DNA from: Pseudonocardia endophytica
GTDB lineage: Bacteria; Actinomycetota; Actinomycetes; Mycobacteriales; Pseudonocardiaceae
Direction of reading: 5' to 3'
NCBI RefSeq assembly: GCF_004339565.1
Contig: NZ_SMFZ01000002.1
Span: 2,790,001-2,854,000, forward strand
DNA length: 64,000 nt
Of this stretch, positions 61,232 through 64,000 are shown one piece after another. Positions within the stretch are counted from its first letter, which is position 1; each line of letters begins with the position of its first letter. Below the pieces are notes generated by a model, which saw nothing but the letters and a program-made list of their open reading frames with translations, did not search any database and was not told the origin of the DNA. Made by a program: the position numbers and the translations under genes.

Positions 61232-62128
61232 GTGGTCTCGAGCCCCACTCCCGACGGTGACGACGAGGTCGGTGGCATCCCGGACGCCGGTCCGACCGCC
61301 CGGCGGATCCTGCTCGGGGCCATGCTCAAGCGGCTGCGCGAACGGGCCGGGGTGGCCAGGGCCGACGCCGCCTACGAGATCCGCGGCTCGGACTCGAAGA
61401 TGAGCCGCCTCGAGGCGGGCAAGGTCTCGTTCAAGGAACGCGACGTCGGCGATCTGCTCAAGATGTACGGCCTCACCGACGGTCCGGACCGGGACCGGGT
61501 CATCGAGATGGCCAGAGAGAGCAACAAGAGCGGCTGGTGGCAGAGGTACAACGAGGTCATCCCGTCCTGGTTCGAGGACTACGTCGGGCTCGAGGCGTCC
61601 GCGTCCCGGATCCAGTCCTACGAGCTGCTGTTCGTTCCCGGCCTGCTCCAGATCCCGGAGTACGCCCGCGCCCTCGTCAGCGGCGGGCGCCCGGACGCGA
61701 CCGACCCGGAGGCCGAGCAGCGGCTCAACCTCCGCATGCAGCGCCAGCGGATCCTGCGCCGCCCGGACGCCCCGACGTTCTGGGCGGTGATCGACGAGGC
61801 CGTGCTCCGCCGCCCGATCGGCGGTGAGGACGTGCTCACCGCGCAGATCGACCACCTGCTGGACATGGCCGCGCTGCCGTCGGTGGTGCTGCAGATCCTG
61901 CCGTGGCACCTGTCCGGCTACGCCGCGGAGCACGCGTTCACGATGCTGCGCTTCGCCGAGCCCGAGCTGCCGGACCTGGTCTACCTCGAAGAGCACACGG
62001 GTGCGTTCTACCTGGACAAGCGCCCGGACGTGGAGGACTACACCCGGGTGATGGACCGGCTCACGATCGACGCGCTCTCCCCGGACGACAGCCGGCGTCA
62101 TCTCACGAAGCTGCGGGCCGAGCGGTAG
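61232..62128 (+). CDS. XRE-family regulator with DUF5753 domain
   Basis: 298 residues: an N-terminal HTH (LLGAMLKRLRERAGVARADAAYEIRGSDSKMSRLEAGK) and a C-terminal DUF5753 domain starting at WWQRYNEVIPSWFEDYVGLEASASRIQSYE and including VPGLLQIPEYARAL and YLEEHTGAFYLD. GTG at 61232 has GGAGGAG eight bases upstream. With the DUF397 gene downstream it forms the pair typical of Streptomyces developmental or toxin-antitoxin-like loci (WhiJ-type, Scr1/Scr2). A direct repeat GGTCGTCGCG occurs twice in its upstream region and could be an autoregulatory site. Confidence 0.94.
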   Translation: MVSSPTPDGDDEVGGIPDAGPTARRILLGAMLKRLRERAGVARADAAYEIRGSDSKMSRLEAGKVSFKERDVGDLLKMYGLTDGPDRDRVIEMARESNKSGWWQRYNEVIPSWFEDYVGLEASASRIQSYELLFVPGLLQIPEYARALVSGGRPDATDPEAEQRLNLRMQRQRILRRPDAPTFWAVIDEAVLRRPIGGEDVLTAQIDHLLDMAALPSVVLQILPWHLSGYAAEHAFTMLRFAEPELPDLVYLEEHTGAFYLDKRPDVEDYTRVMDRLTIDALSPDDSRRHLTKLRAER

Positions 62129-62249
62129 CGAACCGACCGTCCGTCGCCGCTGTCCTACCGATCACCCGCAGCCACTGCGCTCGTTCCGTTGCACTGCTAC
62201 CTTGCGTTTGTTCGCTCCAGATGCACATGCAAGTGAGGTAGGCGTTCGC

Positions 62250-62459
62250 ATGGGTGAGATGCACGTGAATGAGCTGGTGTGGCGCAAGAGCCGTCGCAGC
62301 GGTTTCCAGGGCAACTGCGTCGAGCTGGCGGACGCGGGGAAGACGGTCGCCGTGCGCAACAGCCGGTTCCCGGACGGCGCCGTTCTGGCGTTCCCGAACC
62401 GCGACATGGCGGGCTTCCTGGACGCGATCAAGGACGGCGAGCTGGATGACCTCGCCTGA
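62250..62459 (+). CDS. DUF397 small protein, partner of the XRE regulator
   Basis: 69 residues with the DUF397 pattern: LVWRKSRRSGFQGNCVELAD, then VAVRNSRFPDGAVLAFPNRDMAGFLDAIKDGEL. In related loci this small protein binds the DUF5753 regulator and acts as its antagonist or toxin partner. It has its own upstream region of 121 bases with a TACCTT -10-like box. ATG 62250 has GAGGT ten bases upstream; an ATG nine bases later is an alternative start. ATGCACRTG occurs twice around the start. Confidence 0.93.
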   Translation: MGEMHVNELVWRKSRRSGFQGNCVELADAGKTVAVRNSRFPDGAVLAFPNRDMAGFLDAIKDGELDDLA

Positions 62460-62465
62460 GGCTCC

Positions 62466-62912
62466 TCAGCCGTTCCGCTCGAACCGGGTGTGGGTGGCGT
62501 AGTCCTTCGCCGGACCCCGCACGTCCATGTCGACGGTGAATCGGTCGGGCAGCGCGAACGCGTAGCGCCCGACATAGGTGTCGGCGCCGCACAGGTGGGT
62601 GTCCGTCGCCGCGAGGGCCTCGGCCTCCGTCCCGTCCAGCCGGAGCGCGTGCAGCGTGCGACCGACCGTGCCGGGCTCGACGAAGCAGATCCGGATCGTG
62701 CCGTCCGGGTCCAGCAGGTAGTGGTACTCGCGGAACGCGTCGCCGGTGTGACCGCCTGCGAAGGTGACGCGACCGTCCTCGCGGTAGTGCAGGACGCCGT
62801 CGCCGATCGGGCGGAAGCGTGCCGTGCCGGTCATCGTGCCGAGGCCGGGGGAGAACTCGCGGGTCAGCCGCCACTCGCCGACCAGGTGGGAGAAGACGCC
62901 CGCGCCGGTCAT
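62466..62912 (-). CDS. DUF6314 family protein
   Basis: 148 residues forming a lipocalin-like barrel: LVGEWRLTREFSPGLGTMTGTARFRPIGDGVLHYREDG, then YHYLLDPDGTIRICF, and the terminal strands YVGRYAFALPDRFTVDMDVRGPAKDY. The pattern matches the DUF6314 family. Function unknown; barrels of this sort bind small hydrophobic ligands. It is convergent with the DUF397 gene (six-base gap) and divergent from the PEP-mutase-family gene. Confidence 0.85.
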   Translation of the reverse strand: MTGAGVFSHLVGEWRLTREFSPGLGTMTGTARFRPIGDGVLHYREDGRVTFAGGHTGDAFREYHYLLDPDGTIRICFVEPGTVGRTLHALRLDGTEAEALAATDTHLCGADTYVGRYAFALPDRFTVDMDVRGPAKDYATHTRFERNG

Positions 62913-62977
62913 AGGCCCACCCTAACCACGGTCGGGGTACGAATGGCGGTGAACCACGTCCCGCGAGGAGGACCCCG

Positions 62978-63859
62978 ATGGCCGACCTGCTCAGCCGCCC
63001 CGGAAACCGCCGTGCCCGGCTGCGTGCACTGCTCGACGCCGACGAGCCGGTACTCGCCCCCGGCGCCTACGACGCGCTGACCGCCCACCTGGTCGAGCAG
63101 GCCGGGTTCGATGCCGTCTACATGACCGGGTTCGGCACCACGGCCTCGCTGCTCGGACGCCCGGACGTCGGGTTGCTGGGGCAGGCCGAGATGGCCGACA
63201 ACGCGCGGCGGATGGCCGCCGTCGTCGACGTCCCGCTGATCGCCGACGCGGACACCGGCTACGGCAACCCGATCAACGTCGTGCGCACGGTCCGCGAGTA
63301 CGAGCAGGCCGGCGTCGCCGCGCTGCACCTCGAGGACCAGGTGATGCCGAAGCGCTGCGGTCACATGGCCGGCAAGCAGGTCGTGCCGTCCGCCGAGATG
63401 GAGGCGAAGATCCGCGCCGCGGCCGACGCCCGCACCGACCCGGACTTCGTGATCATCGCCCGGACCGACGTCGTGCAGGTCGAGGGCGTGGACGCCGGGA
63501 TCGACCGTGCCCGCCGGTTCGCCGACGCGGGCGCCGACGTGCTGTTCGTCGAGGCGCCGACGTCCGAGGCGGACATCGAGAAGATCGCCGGCGCGCTGAC
63601 CGGCCACACGTTGCTGTTCAACTGGGCCGAGGGTGGCCGGACCCCGCAGCTGTCGCTGGACCGGCTGCGCGAGCTGGGTTTCTCGCTCGTGCTGTTCCCG
63701 ATCAGCACGCTCCTGGCCGCGACGGACGCGGTGCGGGCCACGCTGCAGCGGCTCCGGACCGGGGCCGTCCCGGACGTCGAGGTCGGCGCGCTGGACGACT
63801 TCGCCCGGCTCGTCGGCGTCGACGAGGTCCGGTCGCTGGAGGAGCGGTACCGCTCCTGA
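62978..63859 (+). CDS. Isocitrate lyase/PEP mutase family enzyme
   Basis: A 293-residue TIM-barrel enzyme: VLAPGAYDALTAHLVEQAGFDAVYMTGFG, metal-binding DADTGYGN, and the active-site loop LEDQVMPKRCGHMAGK with the KxCGH motif of methylisocitrate lyase/carboxyphosphonoenolpyruvate mutase/oxaloacetate hydrolase relatives. It likely cleaves or hydrolyses a C-C bond in a 2-hydroxy or 2-oxo diacid. The ATG has GAGGAGG seven bases upstream. An exact substrate cannot be named. Confidence 0.94.
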   Translation: MADLLSRPGNRRARLRALLDADEPVLAPGAYDALTAHLVEQAGFDAVYMTGFGTTASLLGRPDVGLLGQAEMADNARRMAAVVDVPLIADADTGYGNPINVVRTVREYEQAGVAALHLEDQVMPKRCGHMAGKQVVPSAEMEAKIRAAADARTDPDFVIIARTDVVQVEGVDAGIDRARRFADAGADVLFVEAPTSEADIEKIAGALTGHTLLFNWAEGGRTPQLSLDRLRELGFSLVLFPISTLLAATDAVRATLQRLRTGAVPDVEVGALDDFARLVGVDEVRSLEERYRS

Positions 63860-63871
63860 CGGCGCTGCGCG

Positions 63872-64000
63872 TCACCGCTCCGGACGGCGTTGCTCGTGCA
63901 GCGGCGGGAACCGGTGCGGGTGCTCGTCGTGCTCGAACATCTCCGCCGCCGGGCCGACGATCAGGCGGTCCGGCGGCGTCGCGATGCTCGCGTCCTTGTC
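63872..64000 (-). CDS. C-terminal end of a gene running off the right edge
   Basis: A minus-strand frame stays open from the window edge to a stop at 63872, encoding 42 residues that include DRLIVGPAAEMFEHDEHPHRFPPLH. The tail is polar and His-rich. It abuts the PEP-mutase-family gene convergently (12-base gap), which supports a real gene end. Family not recognised from this fragment. Confidence 0.5.
   Translation of the reverse strand, partial: DKDASIATPPDRLIVGPAAEMFEHDEHPHRFPPLHEQRRPER

Overview
The window is high-GC actinobacterial DNA. Several things point to an actinomycete of the Pseudonocardiaceae type, probably Pseudonocardia or a relative: strong G/C in third codon positions, GTG and TTG starts, many 4-base stop/start overlaps, TAGNNT -10 boxes placed directly before leaderless starts, mycofactocin-type dehydrogenases, a DUF5753 XRE/DUF397 pair, DUF574 methyltransferases and a cobalt nitrile hydratase. 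Genus is inferred from gene families only. No rRNA, tRNA, CRISPR array, integrase, IS or phage gene was seen.

1-18 kb is a catabolic island. A leftward-truncated FAD dehydrogenase is followed by a tightly coupled run: acyl-CoA ligase, NDMA-dependent (mycofactocin-type) alcohol dehydrogenase, two SnoaL/NTF2-like proteins, aldehyde dehydrogenase, two mycofactocin-coupled SDRs and a TetR regulator. After a coiled-coil/His-rich protein comes a divergent pair, a biotin-dependent acyl-CoA carboxylase alpha subunit (minus strand) against beta subunit, enoyl-CoA hydratase, tandem SnoaL protein, P450, ferredoxin and an FMN/FAD/Fe-S ene-reductase (plus strand). A Baeyer-Villiger monooxygenase with an esterase and a MetE-like protein (19.4-23.1 kb) may extend the pathway. 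The set fits hydroxylation, alcohol/aldehyde oxidation, CoA activation, carboxylation and hydration of a terpenoid or branched/alicyclic compound; the substrate is not determinable here.

18.0-19.4 kb is a 1.4-kb non-coding repeat island between convergent operons. A degenerate 19-bp unit is tandemly arrayed 5, 6 and 12 times inside a 314/333-bp direct repeat.

24.3-31.2 kb holds a three-gene operon that looks like a MukFEB/MksFEB or JetABC-type SMC complex with no JetD/MksG nuclease and with atypical Walker motifs. It diverges from a 41-codon gene. Just downstream is a deletion scar that joins an epimerase fragment to a response-regulator DNA-binding domain.

31.6-44 kb carries two paralogous DHA2 drug exporters, one beside a MarR regulator, around a LAL-type LuxR regulator. 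Other gene remnants lie here, with a SnoaL protein, a FUSC exporter carrying an unusual C-terminal transthyretin-like domain, and an MHS transporter. 44-64 kb is mostly housekeeping and accessory: threonyl-tRNA synthetase, a membrane Ser/Thr kinase, YCII and alpha/beta hydrolase proteins, cobalt nitrile hydratase (alpha, beta, activator), a lipoprotein/DUF1800/DUF1501 export operon, an ABM/OmpR/histidine-kinase operon, DUF3500, a beta-lactamase fold protein, two DUF574 methyltransferases facing an XRE/DUF397 pair, DUF6314, a PEP mutase/isocitrate lyase family enzyme and a partial gene at the right edge.
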